Part shown: positions 8,937 through 17,839 of the stretch, in pieces
How the letters are laid out: every line of letters starts with the position of its first letter
How positions within the stretch are numbered: the stretch's first letter is position 1
Assembly: GCF_024138395.1 (NCBI RefSeq)
Contig: NZ_JAMYDU010000012.1
Location: 1 to 64,000 of the forward strand
Reading direction: 5' to 3'
DNA length: 64,000 nt
Origin: Pseudomonas mandelii
GTDB taxonomy: Bacteria > Pseudomonadota > Gammaproteobacteria > Pseudomonadales > Pseudomonadaceae
The notes under the pieces: model-generated
The model's database searches: none
Told to the model about the DNA's origin: nothing
Seen by the model: only the letters and a program-made list of their open reading frames with translations
Program-made: the position numbers and the translations under genes

Positions 8937-9500
8937 TTAGATCTTGCCGACCAGGTCCAGAGACGGAGCCAGAGTGGCCTCGCCTTCTTTCCACTTGGCA
9001 GGGCAAACTTGGCCTGGGTGAGCAGCGACGTACTGAGCAGCCTTGATTTTGCGCAGCAGCTCGGAAGCGTCACGACCTACACCGCCGTCGTTCAGTTCAA
9101 CGATTTTGATCTGGCCTTCCGGGTTGATCACGAAGGTGCCACGGTCAGCCAGACCAGCTTCTTCGATCAGCACGTCGAAGTTGCGGGAGATAGCGTGAGT
9201 CGGGTCGCCAATCATGGTGTACTGGATTTTGCCGATGGCTGGCGAAGTGTTGTGCCAGGCAGCGTGGGCAAAGTGGGTATCGGTGGAAACGCTGTAGATT
9301 TCGACGCCCAGTTTCTGGAACTCGGCGTAGTTGTCAGCCAGGTCTTCCAGTTCAGTCGGGCAAACGAAGGTGAAGTCGGCAGGGTAGAAGAACACGACAG
9401 ACCACTTGCCTTTCAGGTCAGCGTCCGACACTTTTACGAAGTCGCCATTTTTAAAGGCGTCAGCTTTGAACGGTTTAACTTGGCTGTTGATGATAGGCAT
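8937..9500 (-). CDS. ahpC: Alkyl hydroperoxide reductase subunit C (2-Cys peroxiredoxin)
   Basis: Reduces H2O2 and organic peroxides with electrons from AhpF. 187 residues, the standard AhpC length. The peroxidatic Cys lies in DFTFVCPTELEDL and the resolving Cys in HPGQVCPAKW. A GGAG sequence precedes the ATG at a normal distance. OxyR control is expected from the family, but I could not make a convincing full OxyR site upstream. Confidence 0.97.
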   Translation of the reverse strand: MPIINSQVKPFKADAFKNGDFVKVSDADLKGKWSVVFFYPADFTFVCPTELEDLADNYAEFQKLGVEIYSVSTDTHFAHAAWHNTSPAIGKIQYTMIGDPTHAISRNFDVLIEEAGLADRGTFVINPEGQIKIVELNDGGVGRDASELLRKIKAAQYVAAHPGQVCPAKWKEGEATLAPSLDLVGKI

Positions 9501-9638
9501 CGATGACTCTCCGTCAGGGGTTAAGAAGTTGATGGGGTGAATCCTACCCAGTCGATCGCCGGTTGGCTCATTGGCAAACCTGATGCTGCTGATTGGTTTT
9601 CGCTATTAGCCGACAGTATTAATAGAAGAAAACGTGAT

Positions 9639-10577
9639 CTACGGCGCCAACGGCTTTTCAGCGATGCGGGTCATCCCGAGAAACGGGCTGGCTTCAACAT
9701 AGCGCATGGCGGACTTCATATCCTTCCAGCCCACGTAATTCATCAACGACTTCAAATCCCAACCGCTCTGATGAGCCCAGGTGGCAAAGCCACGCCGCAA
9801 GGAGTGACTGGTGTAGTGCTCGGCTGCAATACCAGCGCGTTCCAGCGCCTGGCGCAACAGCGGGATCACGCTATTGGCGTGCAAGCCCTCCTCGCTCAAA
9901 TGGCCCCAACGGTCGATAGCCCGGAACACCGGCCCGCGGACCAACGCTGCTTCAGTGATCCATTGGATATAGGCCTGCACCGGACACAAGCGCTGCAACG
10001 CCGGCGTCTGGTATGTCTGGCCGAGGTTGTCGCGATCGCTCTTGCTGCGAGGCAGGTAGAGGGTGATGCCTGAGCCAGCGCTGGCCCGCACATGTTCAAT
10101 CTGCACCCGGCACAACTCATCGCTACGGAAACCGCGCCAGAAGCCCAAGAGGATCAACGCCGTGTCACGCCGGGCTCGCAGCAAACCCGGTTGATCGCCC
10201 TGCGCCTTCGCGGTTTGCGCTTCCTGCTCCAGCCAGGCAGCCACTTGCTCCAGATGCTGAAGCTGCAATGGCTCGGCCTGTTTCTCCTGCGCCGGGTGCA
10301 GCGCGCGAATGCCCTTGAACACTTTGCGCACCACGGGGGCCTTGGTGGGATCGGCGAACCCTTGACTGTTGTGCCACTGCGCCAGCGCAGACAAACGTAA
10401 CTTCAAGGTGTTGATCGACAGCACGCCCGCATGAGCCACGAGATAGCGCGCCACGCTGTCACTGGTCGCCGGCAGGAACCCGCCCCAATTGACTTCGAAA
10501 TGTTCGATGGCCGCACGATAGCTACGACGGGTGTTGCCGCGCGTGGCGGCTTGCAGGTAGCGATCCAGTTCGGTCAT
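9639..10577 (-). CDS. Tyrosine recombinase / site-specific integrase
   Basis: 312 residues from the ATG at 10577 (protein starts MTELDRYLQAATRG). A longer upstream reading frame crosses the divergent kfrA-like gene and is not credible. An N-terminal SAM-like core-binding domain (about 1-100) is followed by the catalytic domain with R in FWRGFRSDEL, H-x-x-R in SHSLRRGF, and the nucleophile Y in SAMRYVEAS. No phage or integron genes surround it and both flanks are backbone genes, so this looks like a resident chromosomal recombinase rather than a fresh element. It is divergent from the KfrA-like gene across 177 bp, and the two may work together. Confidence 0.9.
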   Translation of the reverse strand: MTELDRYLQAATRGNTRRSYRAAIEHFEVNWGGFLPATSDSVARYLVAHAGVLSINTLKLRLSALAQWHNSQGFADPTKAPVVRKVFKGIRALHPAQEKQAEPLQLQHLEQVAAWLEQEAQTAKAQGDQPGLLRARRDTALILLGFWRGFRSDELCRVQIEHVRASAGSGITLYLPRSKSDRDNLGQTYQTPALQRLCPVQAYIQWITEAALVRGPVFRAIDRWGHLSEEGLHANSVIPLLRQALERAGIAAEHYTSHSLRRGFATWAHQSGWDLKSLMNYVGWKDMKSAMRYVEASPFLGMTRIAEKPLAP

Positions 10578-10717
10578 GGGTTCAGCTCTCGAAAACGTAC
10601 CGCTCTGGCGCGGGAAACCCGGATTACAGCGCATCACACGGGGTAATACCAGTATATCCCGCATGATAAATCTCAGGATTTTAACTTTACTAGCATCATG
10701 GTACATTGCACATATTA

Positions 10718-10731
10718 GTGGTACGTACCAC
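10718..10731. promoter_or_regulatory. Palindromic operator candidate upstream of kfrA-like gene
   Basis: A perfect 14-bp palindrome, GTGGTACGTACCAC, ends 23 bp before the kfrA-like ATG. A further ATGGTAC half-site lies about 20 bp upstream. KfrA proteins are known to repress their own promoters at palindromic sites, so self-control is a reasonable inference. Confidence 0.55.
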
Positions 10732-10754
10732 AGTATCAAATCGTAGGAGAACAT

Positions 10755-11774
10755 ATGGCACGTGGCGGCGTAAACAAGGCACTGGTGCAGGCGGCACGCT
10801 CGGCAATCCTCGCCCGGGGCGAACACCCGAGCATCGACGCGGTGCGGATCGAGATGGGCAATACCGGTTCGAAAACCACGATCCATCGCTACATGAAGGA
10901 ACTCGATGACGGCGCCGAGCCCGAGCAAGCACCTTCCGAACCTATCGATGATGAGCTCGCAAGCCTGGTGTCGCGCCTGGCGCAACGCCTGAAAGAACAG
11001 GCGCAAGAACCCATTGACCAGGCACGCGCACAGTTCGAGCAACAACGAAAAGAACTGGAAACCCAACTGCACGAGGCCCGCGAGACCAATACCGAACTGC
11101 AGCAGCAGTACGAAATTCAAAGCCTGGCGCTGACTCAGGAATCGGCCGAGCTGCAAGACACCCGCTCCATGCTGCAAACGGAGCAAACCCGCAACGCCGG
11201 ACTGAACCAGGCGCTGGCGGATTTCGAGTTACGCTTGCAGGACAAGGACGAGCAGATCCGCTCTCTGGAAGAAAAGCACCTGCATGCCCGCGAGGCACTG
11301 GAACACTACCGCAACGCCGTCAAAGACCAGCGCGAGCAGGAACAGCGCCGCCATGAAGGTCAGGTGCAGCAGATTCAGATGGAGTTGCGTCAGGCCCAGC
11401 AAAGCGCACTGGTTCGCCAGGATGAAATCACCCAACTGCATCGCGACAACGAGCGCCTGCTGACGGAAAGCCGCGGAACGCTGCGAGAGCTGAGCCTGTC
11501 GCAAGAGCAACTCAAGCACACCAACAGCCGACAGGATCAGCTGCTGGAACAGGTCAGCCGTATCGACAGCGAACGCACCCTCCTCCAGGAACGCTTGCGC
11601 ATTGCCATGCTGGAAAACCAGTCACTCAAGCAGAACATCGATGAACAGTCGCACATCAACAAAGCGCTGGAAATTGAACTGATCAAGTTGCAGGCAAGCC
11701 TGGATGAAAGCATGCGTCAGGCCACTGTCGTTGCGACAGCGCCAGACGCATCAACCTCGCGTAAAGACGATTAA
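10755..11774 (+). CDS. KfrA-like DNA-binding coiled-coil protein
   Basis: 339 residues. The N-terminal domain (about 1-60, with GNTGSKTTIHRYMKELD) matches the plasmid KfrA DNA-binding domain. The rest, from about residue 75, is almost continuous Glu/Gln/Arg-rich coiled coil to about 320. Plasmid KfrA proteins are self-regulating, filament-forming proteins linked to stable inheritance. This chromosomal relative sits head-to-head with a tyrosine recombinase and overlaps the gor stop codon by 4 bp. AGGAG 5 nt before the ATG supports the start. Its true role is unknown. Confidence 0.85.
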   Translation: MARGGVNKALVQAARSAILARGEHPSIDAVRIEMGNTGSKTTIHRYMKELDDGAEPEQAPSEPIDDELASLVSRLAQRLKEQAQEPIDQARAQFEQQRKELETQLHEARETNTELQQQYEIQSLALTQESAELQDTRSMLQTEQTRNAGLNQALADFELRLQDKDEQIRSLEEKHLHAREALEHYRNAVKDQREQEQRRHEGQVQQIQMELRQAQQSALVRQDEITQLHRDNERLLTESRGTLRELSLSQEQLKHTNSRQDQLLEQVSRIDSERTLLQERLRIAMLENQSLKQNIDEQSHINKALEIELIKLQASLDESMRQATVVATAPDASTSRKDD

Positions 11775-13129
11775 CCCGCGACCGGCGTACGCATGGTGAC
11801 AAACTCTTCGGCGGCCGTCGGATGCACGCCGATGGTTTCGTCGAAATCGCGCTTGGTCGCGCCCGCTTTCAGCGCAATTGCCAACCCCTGAACAATCTCG
11901 CCAGCCTCTGGGCCGACCATGTGGCAGCCCAAGACCTTGTCAGTCTTGGCGTCCACCACCAACTTCATCAAGGTGCGTTCCTGGCATTCAGTCAGGGTCA
12001 GCTTCATCGGCCGGAAACGGCTTTCGAAGATCACCACATCATGCCCGGCCTCGCGCGCCTCTTCTTCGGTCAGGCCGACTGTACCAATGTTCGGCAAGCT
12101 GAACACGGCGGTCGGGATCATCTTGTAATCCACCGGGCGATATTGCTCGGGCTTGAACAAACGCCGCGCCACGGCCATGCCTTCGGCCAGTGCGACCGGT
12201 GTGAGCTGTACTCGACCGATCACATCGCCCAGGGCCAGGATCGATGGCTCTGCGGTTTGATACTGCTCATCGACCTCGACAAAACCTTTCTTGTCGAGTT
12301 TGACGCCGGTGTTTTCCAACCCCAGATTGTCGAGCATCGGACGCCGACCGGTGGCGTAGAACACGCAGTCCGCCTCAAGCTTGCGACCGTCCTTGAGCGT
12401 GGCTGTCAGGCTGCCATCGGCTTGCTTGTCGATGCGCTCGATGTCGGCATTGAATTGCAGGTCCATGCCGCGCTTGCTCAACTCTTCCTGCAAATGCTTG
12501 CGCACCGCACCGTCGAAGCCACGCAGGAACAGATCGCCGCGATACAGCAGCGTGGTCTCGGCGCCCAGCCCGTGGAAGATCCCGGCAAACTCCACCGCAA
12601 TGTAACCACCACCCACCACCAGAACGCGCTTGGGCAGCTCTTTAAGGAAGAACGCCTGGTTGGAACTGATCGCGTGCTCGTGCCCCGGAATCTCCGGGAT
12701 CTGCGGCCAGCCACCGGTAGCGATCAGGATGTTTTTGGCGGTGTAGCGACCGCCATCGAACTCGATGGTATGCGGATCGACGATTTTCGCGTGGCCTTCA
12801 TGCAAGGTCACGCCGCTGTTGACCAGCAGATTGCGATAAATGCCGTTCAGACGATTGATCTCGCGATCCTTGTTGGCGATCAGCGTCGCCCAGTCGAACT
12901 TCGCCTCACCCGGGGTCCAGCCAAAACCTTGCGACTGCTCGAAGTCTTCGGCGAAGTGCGCACCATAGACCAGCAATTTTTTCGGCACGCAGCCGACATT
13001 CACACACGTACCGCCCAGATAGCGGCTCTCGGCCACGGCGACTTTCGCACCAAAACCGGCCGCAAACCGCGCCGCCCGCACACCGCCGGAACCGGCGCCA
13101 ATCACATATAAGTCAAAATCGTAGGCCAT
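11771..13129 (-). CDS. gor: Glutathione-disulfide reductase
   Basis: NADPH-dependent FAD enzyme that keeps glutathione reduced. 452 residues. An FAD motif at the N-terminus (VIGAGSGGVRAARFAAGFG) is followed by the redox disulfide GGTCVNVGCVPKK, an NADPH-binding VVGGGYIAVEFAG, and the C-terminal active-site HPTAAEEFVTM. Convergent with the kfrA-like gene. The gor-galU order matches other pseudomonads. Confidence 0.97.
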   Translation of the reverse strand: MAYDFDLYVIGAGSGGVRAARFAAGFGAKVAVAESRYLGGTCVNVGCVPKKLLVYGAHFAEDFEQSQGFGWTPGEAKFDWATLIANKDREINRLNGIYRNLLVNSGVTLHEGHAKIVDPHTIEFDGGRYTAKNILIATGGWPQIPEIPGHEHAISSNQAFFLKELPKRVLVVGGGYIAVEFAGIFHGLGAETTLLYRGDLFLRGFDGAVRKHLQEELSKRGMDLQFNADIERIDKQADGSLTATLKDGRKLEADCVFYATGRRPMLDNLGLENTGVKLDKKGFVEVDEQYQTAEPSILALGDVIGRVQLTPVALAEGMAVARRLFKPEQYRPVDYKMIPTAVFSLPNIGTVGLTEEEAREAGHDVVIFESRFRPMKLTLTECQERTLMKLVVDAKTDKVLGCHMVGPEAGEIVQGLAIALKAGATKRDFDETIGVHPTAAEEFVTMRTPVAG

Positions 13130-13209
13130 TTCTATCTCCTTGGCAGGTCACCAGCATACCTGCGGGCGGCCTTTGGGCAAGCGTTGAAAACTATCTGGGG
13201 CCGGAAAAT

Positions 13210-13237
13210 GAAAAAGCCACCCGAAGGTGGCTTTTCA
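13210..13237 (-). terminator. Terminator after galU
   Basis: AAAAAGCCACC and GGTGGCTTTT form a stem with a short CGAA loop, about 20 bp past the galU stop codon. Confidence 0.85.
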
Positions 13238-13258
13238 GTACAAGCAGCTCAGGCGCTA

Positions 13259-14098
13259 TCAGTAAGCCTTGCCAGTCTTGTAGAAGTTCTCGAAGCAGAA
13301 GTTGGTCGCGTCGATGTAGCCTTCGGCGCCACCGCAGTCGAAACGCTTGCCTTTGAACTTGTAGGCCATGACGCAACCGTTTTGTGCCTGCTTCATCAGG
13401 GCGTCGGTGATCTGGATTTCGCCGCCCTTGCCTGGCTCGGTTTGTTCGATCAGGTCGAAGATGTCCGGGGTCAGGATGTAACGGCCGATGATCGCCAGGT
13501 TCGACGGCGCATCTTCAGGCTTTGGTTTTTCAACCATGCTGTGAACGCGGTAGATATCGTCGCGGATCATCTCACCGGCAATCACGCCGTACTTGTGAGT
13601 TTCTTGCGGATCGACTTCCTGGATGGCAACGATCGAGCAGCGGAACTGCTTGTACAGCTTGACCATCTGGGTCAGTACGCCGTCGCCTTCCAAGTTGACG
13701 CACAAGTCATCCGCCAGTACCACGGCGAACGGTTCGTCGCCGATCAGCGGACGGCCAGTCAGAATCGCGTGGCCCAGGCCTTTCATTTCGGTCTGGCGAG
13801 TGTAAGAGAACGAGCACTCGTCAAGCAGCTTGCGGATGCCGACCAGGTATTTCTCTTTGTCGGTGCCCTTGATCTGGTTTTCCAGCTCGTAGCTGATGTC
13901 GAAGTGGTCTTCCAGGGCGCGTTTGCCGCGACCGGTGACGATAGAGATTTCGGTCAACCCGGCGTCCAGTGCTTCTTCGACGCCGTACTGGATCAGTGGC
14001 TTGTTTACCACCGGCAGCATTTCTTTGGGCATGGCTTTAGTCGCTGGCAGGAAGCGAGTGCCGTAACCGGCTGCTGGGAACAAGCATTTCTTGATCAT
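13259..14098 (-). CDS. galU: UTP-glucose-1-phosphate uridylyltransferase
   Basis: Makes UDP-glucose for LPS, exopolysaccharide and osmolyte synthesis. 279 residues, the standard length. The nucleotidyltransferase signature GYGTRFLPATKAMPKEMLP lies at the N-terminus, with the UDP-glucose site (GLGHAIL, VVLADD) and GKGGEIQITDAL further on. It has its own terminator. The 230 bp upstream contain no gene that I can support. Confidence 0.97.
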   Translation of the reverse strand: MIKKCLFPAAGYGTRFLPATKAMPKEMLPVVNKPLIQYGVEEALDAGLTEISIVTGRGKRALEDHFDISYELENQIKGTDKEKYLVGIRKLLDECSFSYTRQTEMKGLGHAILTGRPLIGDEPFAVVLADDLCVNLEGDGVLTQMVKLYKQFRCSIVAIQEVDPQETHKYGVIAGEMIRDDIYRVHSMVEKPKPEDAPSNLAIIGRYILTPDIFDLIEQTEPGKGGEIQITDALMKQAQNGCVMAYKFKGKRFDCGGAEGYIDATNFCFENFYKTGKAY

Positions 14099-14331
14099 AT
14101 AAGTCCTTGAAAGGGCTGTGTGTTCGAGTTTCGGCGCAGTCTAATCAGGCGGCGGGCACCTTACAATGCCCCGCGCTGGCTAACCGATGCCATCATAGAG
14201 AAATAAACCGGCGGATAGTTCAATCGCCTTCCGGTTTGACGGATCGAGCGGTCCCACTCTACGCCCATGAGCGCCGTTTGCGTGCATTTGACGTATCATG
14301 GCCGCCTTGATCCCGCCAACGAGGCAGTTAT

Positions 14332-14544
14332 ATGTCGGCAGCACAAAACGCAAACGGTTATTCGGTCAGCCAGGAAAAGGACGGTCAGTGGTGGATAGTC
14401 AATTACCACGGCGAACAGGTCGCCGGCCCATTGCCCAGCAAGGCGATGGCGGTGGAAGTGGCTGCGGTGTTCCAGGACGACCGCTCTGCCCCGGCCGCAC
14501 CCCGTGAAGCAGCGCCAGCTCGGAGCCCCCGCCGCAAGAAATGA
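14332..14544 (+). CDS. Conserved hypothetical protein
   Basis: 70 residues. The N-terminal part has the pattern GYSVSQEKDGQWWIVNYHGEQVAGP, like small beta-strand proteins of the DUF2188 type. The tail is Ala/Pro/Arg-rich and ends in RRKK, which may bind nucleic acid. GAGG with suitable spacing precedes the ATG. The function is unknown, and the similarity is only by eye. Confidence 0.65.
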   Translation: MSAAQNANGYSVSQEKDGQWWIVNYHGEQVAGPLPSKAMAVEVAAVFQDDRSAPAAPREAAPARSPRRKK

Positions 14545-14669
14545 CCAGGACCGGCCCCGGTAAATGCCGTTCGAGCATTGAACGGGGGCTCGGTGACGGG
14601 TTTATCTGTACCGAAATGGCCATTCGCTATACCCTCGCGCCAGCCCTTCCCTTCCCGATGACTGATTCC

Positions 14670-14951
14670 ATGAAAACGATACTGGCGCTGTTTGCAGTTC
14701 TGGCCTTGACGGGCTGTGCCTCGGCTGAAAAAACCTACCTGGACAATGGTGAACAGGGGCTGACCATCGATTGCTCCGGCGAGGCCAATTCCTGGGCCAC
14801 CTGCTACGAAAAAGCCGATGCCTCTTGCGCCGGCACCGGTTATCGGATTGTCGGTACGGACGGCACACCTTCGACCCAGGAAAGCGAAAAGACCCTGGGC
14901 GTCGACGTCGGCAACTACAAAAATCGCAGCGTGGTGGTGGTCTGCAAGTAG
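14670..14951 (+). CDS. Small lipoprotein
   Basis: 93 residues from the ATG at 14670. A lipoprotein signal peptide (MKTILALFAVLALTGCAS) has a clear lipobox LTGC. The mature part has paired cysteines (TIDCSG, ATCYEKADASC, VVVVCK) suggesting disulfides. A start 12 nt upstream (MTDS...) is also possible. The role is unknown. It is convergent with the gene at 14952, with no gap. Confidence 0.78.
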   Translation: MKTILALFAVLALTGCASAEKTYLDNGEQGLTIDCSGEANSWATCYEKADASCAGTGYRIVGTDGTPSTQESEKTLGVDVGNYKNRSVVVVCK

Positions 14952-15182
14952 CTACATGTGAATTTCGGCGAATTTGATCCCGAGCCCGCGCACGGTCTCG
15001 ATCAAATCGTCGAGACGACTGAAGGACTCGACTTCATCGTTGTCATCCACCAGGAAAAAACTGCGCCCGGCGCTTTTCTTGAAAAACACAATCCACTCCT
15101 CCGGGTTTGCCGGGTTCTGAATCACGTGGGTGGCAGAGATATGACCCTCTGCATGGCGCTCCCGCACCTGCTCTCGCTTCAT
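14952..15182 (-). CDS. Conserved hypothetical protein
   Basis: 76 residues from the ATG at 15182. It is a compact soluble protein with ATHVIQNPANPEEWIVFF, SFFLVDDNDEVESF and a C-terminal amphipathic segment. No motif I recognise. Longer upstream reading gives low-complexity residues and is not convincing. It looks like a core Pseudomonas small protein of unknown role. Confidence 0.68.
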   Translation of the reverse strand: MKREQVRERHAEGHISATHVIQNPANPEEWIVFFKKSAGRSFFLVDDNDEVESFSRLDDLIETVRGLGIKFAEIHM

Positions 15183-15255
15183 GCTCAACTCCAGAAATGA
15201 CAATGCCGTCAAAGCGCGACTTTGACGGCATCGATGCTGACTGGGGGGTAGTTTA

Positions 15256-15612
15256 TCAGCCGGATATGCACGCGGTGGCGGCATTGCGTACATCCCATGG
15301 GCGCAAGGGCACATTGGAAATGCGTTCATGCAGCTTGATGCTGCTGCCGCCGGAGCGGTCTTCGATGTCAAACACGGCTGCCGGCCCCGACGAGAACTTC
15401 TGCGGCACGATAACCCGCACGCCTTCCTTCTGCGGCTCGACTTGCAGGGCTCCACGGCTATCAGCGAGCTTTTCGACCAGGCATTTCGCGTACTCATGGG
15501 GATTCTTGCCTGAAATCACGCTCATGGTGGGCAGCGTTTCATTGATGTCCGAAACACTCGCACATCCACCCACTGCCAATACCAACGGCCCGACCAGAAC
15601 TCCCCACTTCAT
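15256..15612 (-). CDS. Putative lipoprotein
   Basis: 118 residues from the ATG at 15612, which has GGAGG six nt upstream; the longer upstream reading is therefore rejected. The signal sequence MKWGVLVGPLVLAVGGCAS carries a lipobox (VGGC). The mature domain (about 25-118) is predicted alpha/beta with no known motif. Probably anchored in the outer or inner membrane facing the periplasm. Role unknown. Confidence 0.78.
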   Translation of the reverse strand: MKWGVLVGPLVLAVGGCASVSDINETLPTMSVISGKNPHEYAKCLVEKLADSRGALQVEPQKEGVRVIVPQKFSSGPAAVFDIEDRSGGSSIKLHERISNVPLRPWDVRNAATACISG

Positions 15613-15824
15613 ACAAAACCTCCGATAAAGACCTTCCGACAGCTCAAATGCTGGTTTTCTCCGAGGCTCACTGCTTTTATCGCTCATAGAATTCCGTATA
15701 ACTGTTTTTAATTGTCAAAGCGCACCTCGAGAGCCGGATAATAACCTGTTCGGGCTGATAAACTGCGTCAATCGCCCATGCTATCGTTTTGATTTTGTAG
15801 AAAAAGCCCTTCTGGAGGCGCCTC

Positions 15825-16127
15825 ATGAAATTTATCCACCAGCGCGAGCACCTCAACGAAGACGACATCGTCGTCATCCAGTGCTCCCAAATGTGCAACA
15901 TCCGCTTGATGAACGACGCCAACTTCCGCAGCTTCAAGAATGGCGGCCGTCATACTTACCACGGCGGCGCGTTCGACACCTTCCCGGCCCGCATCACTGC
16001 GCCAAGCACCGGTTTCTGGAACATCACCATCGACATGGTCACCCGCCGGCCGATCAGCGTCACCCGCAAGCCGAGCCTGACGCATTCGATCAAGATCATC
16101 CGCCGCTCCAGCTCGAAACTGAGCTGA
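15825..16127 (+). CDS. DUF1883-type protein
   Basis: 100 residues, starting MKFIHQREHLNEDDIVVIQC. The pattern of short beta strands with NIRLMNDANFRSFKNGG and ITAPSTGFWNITID fits DUF1883 proteins, whose function is not known (some occur fused to TIR domains in other bacteria). GGAGG precedes the ATG. The next small gene lies 22 bp downstream, so the two are probably cotranscribed. Confidence 0.78.
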   Translation: MKFIHQREHLNEDDIVVIQCSQMCNIRLMNDANFRSFKNGGRHTYHGGAFDTFPARITAPSTGFWNITIDMVTRRPISVTRKPSLTHSIKIIRRSSSKLS

Positions 16128-16149
16128 GCCCACACGAAAACAGGCAGGT

Positions 16150-16326
16150 ATGACCGTGGCCCAGACGACCAAATACGTCATCAAATACAAACTCAACGGC
16201 GAGCGCCGCTTTGAATTCGCCCAGCTGGAAAACGGCACGCAAGAAGAAGCCAAGGCTGCACTCGACGTCATTCATGGCCAGACTGAAGATGTCATCAGCG
16301 AGATCAGCGTGAGCAAAGCGCTGTAA
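16150..16326 (+). CDS. Small hypothetical protein (58 aa)
   Basis: 58 codons from the ATG at 16150, with a GGCAGG-type sequence just upstream. The protein (MTVAQTTKYVIKYKLNGERR...) looks like a short alpha/beta domain with a coherent charge pattern (LENGTQEEAKAALDVIHG). Codon use is like its neighbours. It follows the DUF1883 gene closely. Function unknown. Confidence 0.6.
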   Translation: MTVAQTTKYVIKYKLNGERRFEFAQLENGTQEEAKAALDVIHGQTEDVISEISVSKAL

Positions 16327-16364
16327 TGCGATCTGGAGCGACAACATGGACGTCTGCTCCGCTT

Positions 16365-16417
16365 TCGAATTCGACCGCAAGCGCCGGAGTGCCCACTCTC
16401 GCGACGCTCACTAAACT
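16365..16417 (+). promoter_or_regulatory. Ada-box-like promoter for the 2OG oxygenase-alkB genes
   Basis: GAATTCGACCGCAAG (16367-16381) has the AAT...GCAA two-part layout known for the E. coli Ada box. A 27-bp block around it is repeated with two changes at 17840-17866 before ada. In both copies a TAAWCT -10-like hexamer starts 31 nt after the end of the box (TAAACT at 16412 here). The repeated geometry supports a shared alkylation-inducible promoter. Confidence 0.7.
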
Positions 16418-16453
16418 GGCCGCCTCGACCTTTTGGTCAAGGAGTCAGAACCC

Positions 16454-17164
16454 TTGTTTACCGACCCGATTCATAACGATGCCCTCGACTGGGCCGCGCT
16501 TGCGCAGCAACTCGATCAGGATGGCTGCGCGCTAATCCGATCGTTCTTAAGCCATCAGACCTGCGATGAAATAAGCGCCCTGTACGTCCGGCCAGAACCC
16601 TTTCGCTCGAAAGTGGTGATGGCTCGCCACGGTTTTGGCCGGGGTGAGTACAAGTACTTCAAATACCCGTTGCCGGATCCGGTGGCCCGGTTGCGTAGCG
16701 CGCTCTACCCTCGACTGGTTCCAATCGCCAATCGCTGGTACGAATGCATGGGCCTGCCGACCCGTTTCCCCGAATCGCACGAAGCATTTCTGCAGCGCTG
16801 TCATGCCGCCGGTCAGGAACGCCCCACGCCTTTGTTGCTGCAATACGGCCCGCAGGACTACAACTGTTTGCATCAGGACCTGTACGGGGAACACGTCTTC
16901 CCGCTGCAAGTGGCGATTCTTCTGTCAGAGCCGGGAGAAGACTTCACCGGCGGTGAGTTTGTGCTGACCGAACAACGCCCACGGATGCAGTCACGCCCGC
17001 AAGTCATCGATCTGAAGAAAGGCGACGCGTTGATTTTTGCCGTGAATCAGCGCCCGGTAAAAGGTGTTCGCGGCTATTACCGAGTGACCATGCGTCACGG
17101 GGTGAGTCGCCTGCACAGCGGAAAACGGCATACCCTTGGAATCATCTTTCACGATGCGCTATGA
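16454..17164 (+). CDS. 2OG-Fe(II) oxygenase family protein
   Basis: 236 residues from a TTG at 16454 with AAGGAG 10 nt upstream; a TTG 21 nt further up lacks such a site. Predicted Fe(II)/2-oxoglutarate dioxygenase: the iron-binding H-x-D is in CLHQDLYGEHVFPLQ, the distal His in RHTLGIIFHDA, and the 2OG-binding Arg is probably in SGKRHT. It is immediately followed by alkB (4 bp) and sits under an Ada-box-like promoter, so a role in alkylation repair or a related hydroxylation is inferred. It is not AlkB itself, and the substrate is unknown. Confidence 0.85.
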   Translation: MFTDPIHNDALDWAALAQQLDQDGCALIRSFLSHQTCDEISALYVRPEPFRSKVVMARHGFGRGEYKYFKYPLPDPVARLRSALYPRLVPIANRWYECMGLPTRFPESHEAFLQRCHAAGQERPTPLLLQYGPQDYNCLHQDLYGEHVFPLQVAILLSEPGEDFTGGEFVLTEQRPRMQSRPQVIDLKKGDALIFAVNQRPVKGVRGYYRVTMRHGVSRLHSGKRHTLGIIFHDAL

Positions 17165-17168
17165 CCCC

Positions 17169-17834
17169 ATGAGCCCGATCACCCTTGATTTGTTTGCCAA
17201 CTCCGAACCCGAGCAGCAGCCCAAGCGCGAGCAGATCGGCGAACAATCCTACGTTCTTAAAGGCTTCGCCCTGCCCTGGCTCGACCGGTTGCTGCCGGCA
17301 CTGGAGACAGTTCTGACAGTAGCGCCCTTTCGGCAGATGGTCACGCCCGGCGGCTTTACCATGTCGGTGGCGCTGAGCAGTTGCGGCACCTGGGGCTGGA
17401 CGACTGACCGCAGCGGCTACAAGTACACCCGCAACGATCCGCAGACCGGCCTGCCCTGGCCCGAGATGCCTGAGGTGTTTTTCGAGCTGGCGCAAGCGGC
17501 GGCGCGTGAGGCAGGGTTTATGGATTTCGTTCCGGATTCCTGCCTGATCAACCGCTATATTCCCGGTGCCAGGATGTCGTTGCATCAGGACAAAGACGAA
17601 GGTTCCTACGCGGCGCCCATTGTGTCGGTGTCCTTGGGGTTGCCGGCGACGTTTCTGTTTGGCGGATTCGAACGCAGCGCCAAAAGCCAACGCGTGCCGC
17701 TGTTACACGGCGATATCGTGGTCTGGGGCGGCGTGGACCGTTTGCGTTATCACGGTGTACTGCCGATCAAGCCTGGTTATCACCCTCAGTTGGGCGAACA
17801 ACGGATCAACTTCACCTTTCGTACCGCGGAATGA
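17169..17834 (+). CDS. alkB: DNA oxidative demethylase AlkB
   Basis: Repairs 1-methyladenine and 3-methylcytosine by Fe(II)/2OG-dependent oxidation. About 221 residues, like E. coli AlkB. Near-identical family motifs are visible: INRYIPGARMSLHQDKDE with the H-x-D iron ligands, VSLGLPATFLFGG, HGDIVVWGG, the distal His in RLRYHGV and the 2OG-binding Arg in INFTFR. The ATG at 17169 lies 4 bp after the previous stop codon. An in-frame ATG 15 nt upstream is an alternative. It forms an operon with the upstream oxygenase. Confidence 0.95.
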   Translation: MSPITLDLFANSEPEQQPKREQIGEQSYVLKGFALPWLDRLLPALETVLTVAPFRQMVTPGGFTMSVALSSCGTWGWTTDRSGYKYTRNDPQTGLPWPEMPEVFFELAQAAAREAGFMDFVPDSCLINRYIPGARMSLHQDKDEGSYAAPIVSVSLGLPATFLFGGFERSAKSQRVPLLHGDIVVWGGVDRLRYHGVLPIKPGYHPQLGEQRINFTFRTAE

Positions 17835-17839
17835 AACCG

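Noticed and set aside
9603..9625. CTATTA-N11-TAATAG palindrome upstream of ahpC as an OxyR site
   Set aside because: OxyR sites need ATAG/CTAT half-sites with about seven bases between them; here the spacing is wrong, so I do not call it.
10578..11186. Extended N-terminus of the tyrosine recombinase
   Set aside because: This would run antisense through the kfrA-like gene; the ATG at 10577 gives a normal family length.
11822..13111. 429-codon plus-strand ORF opposite gor
   Set aside because: Shadow of gor on the other strand.
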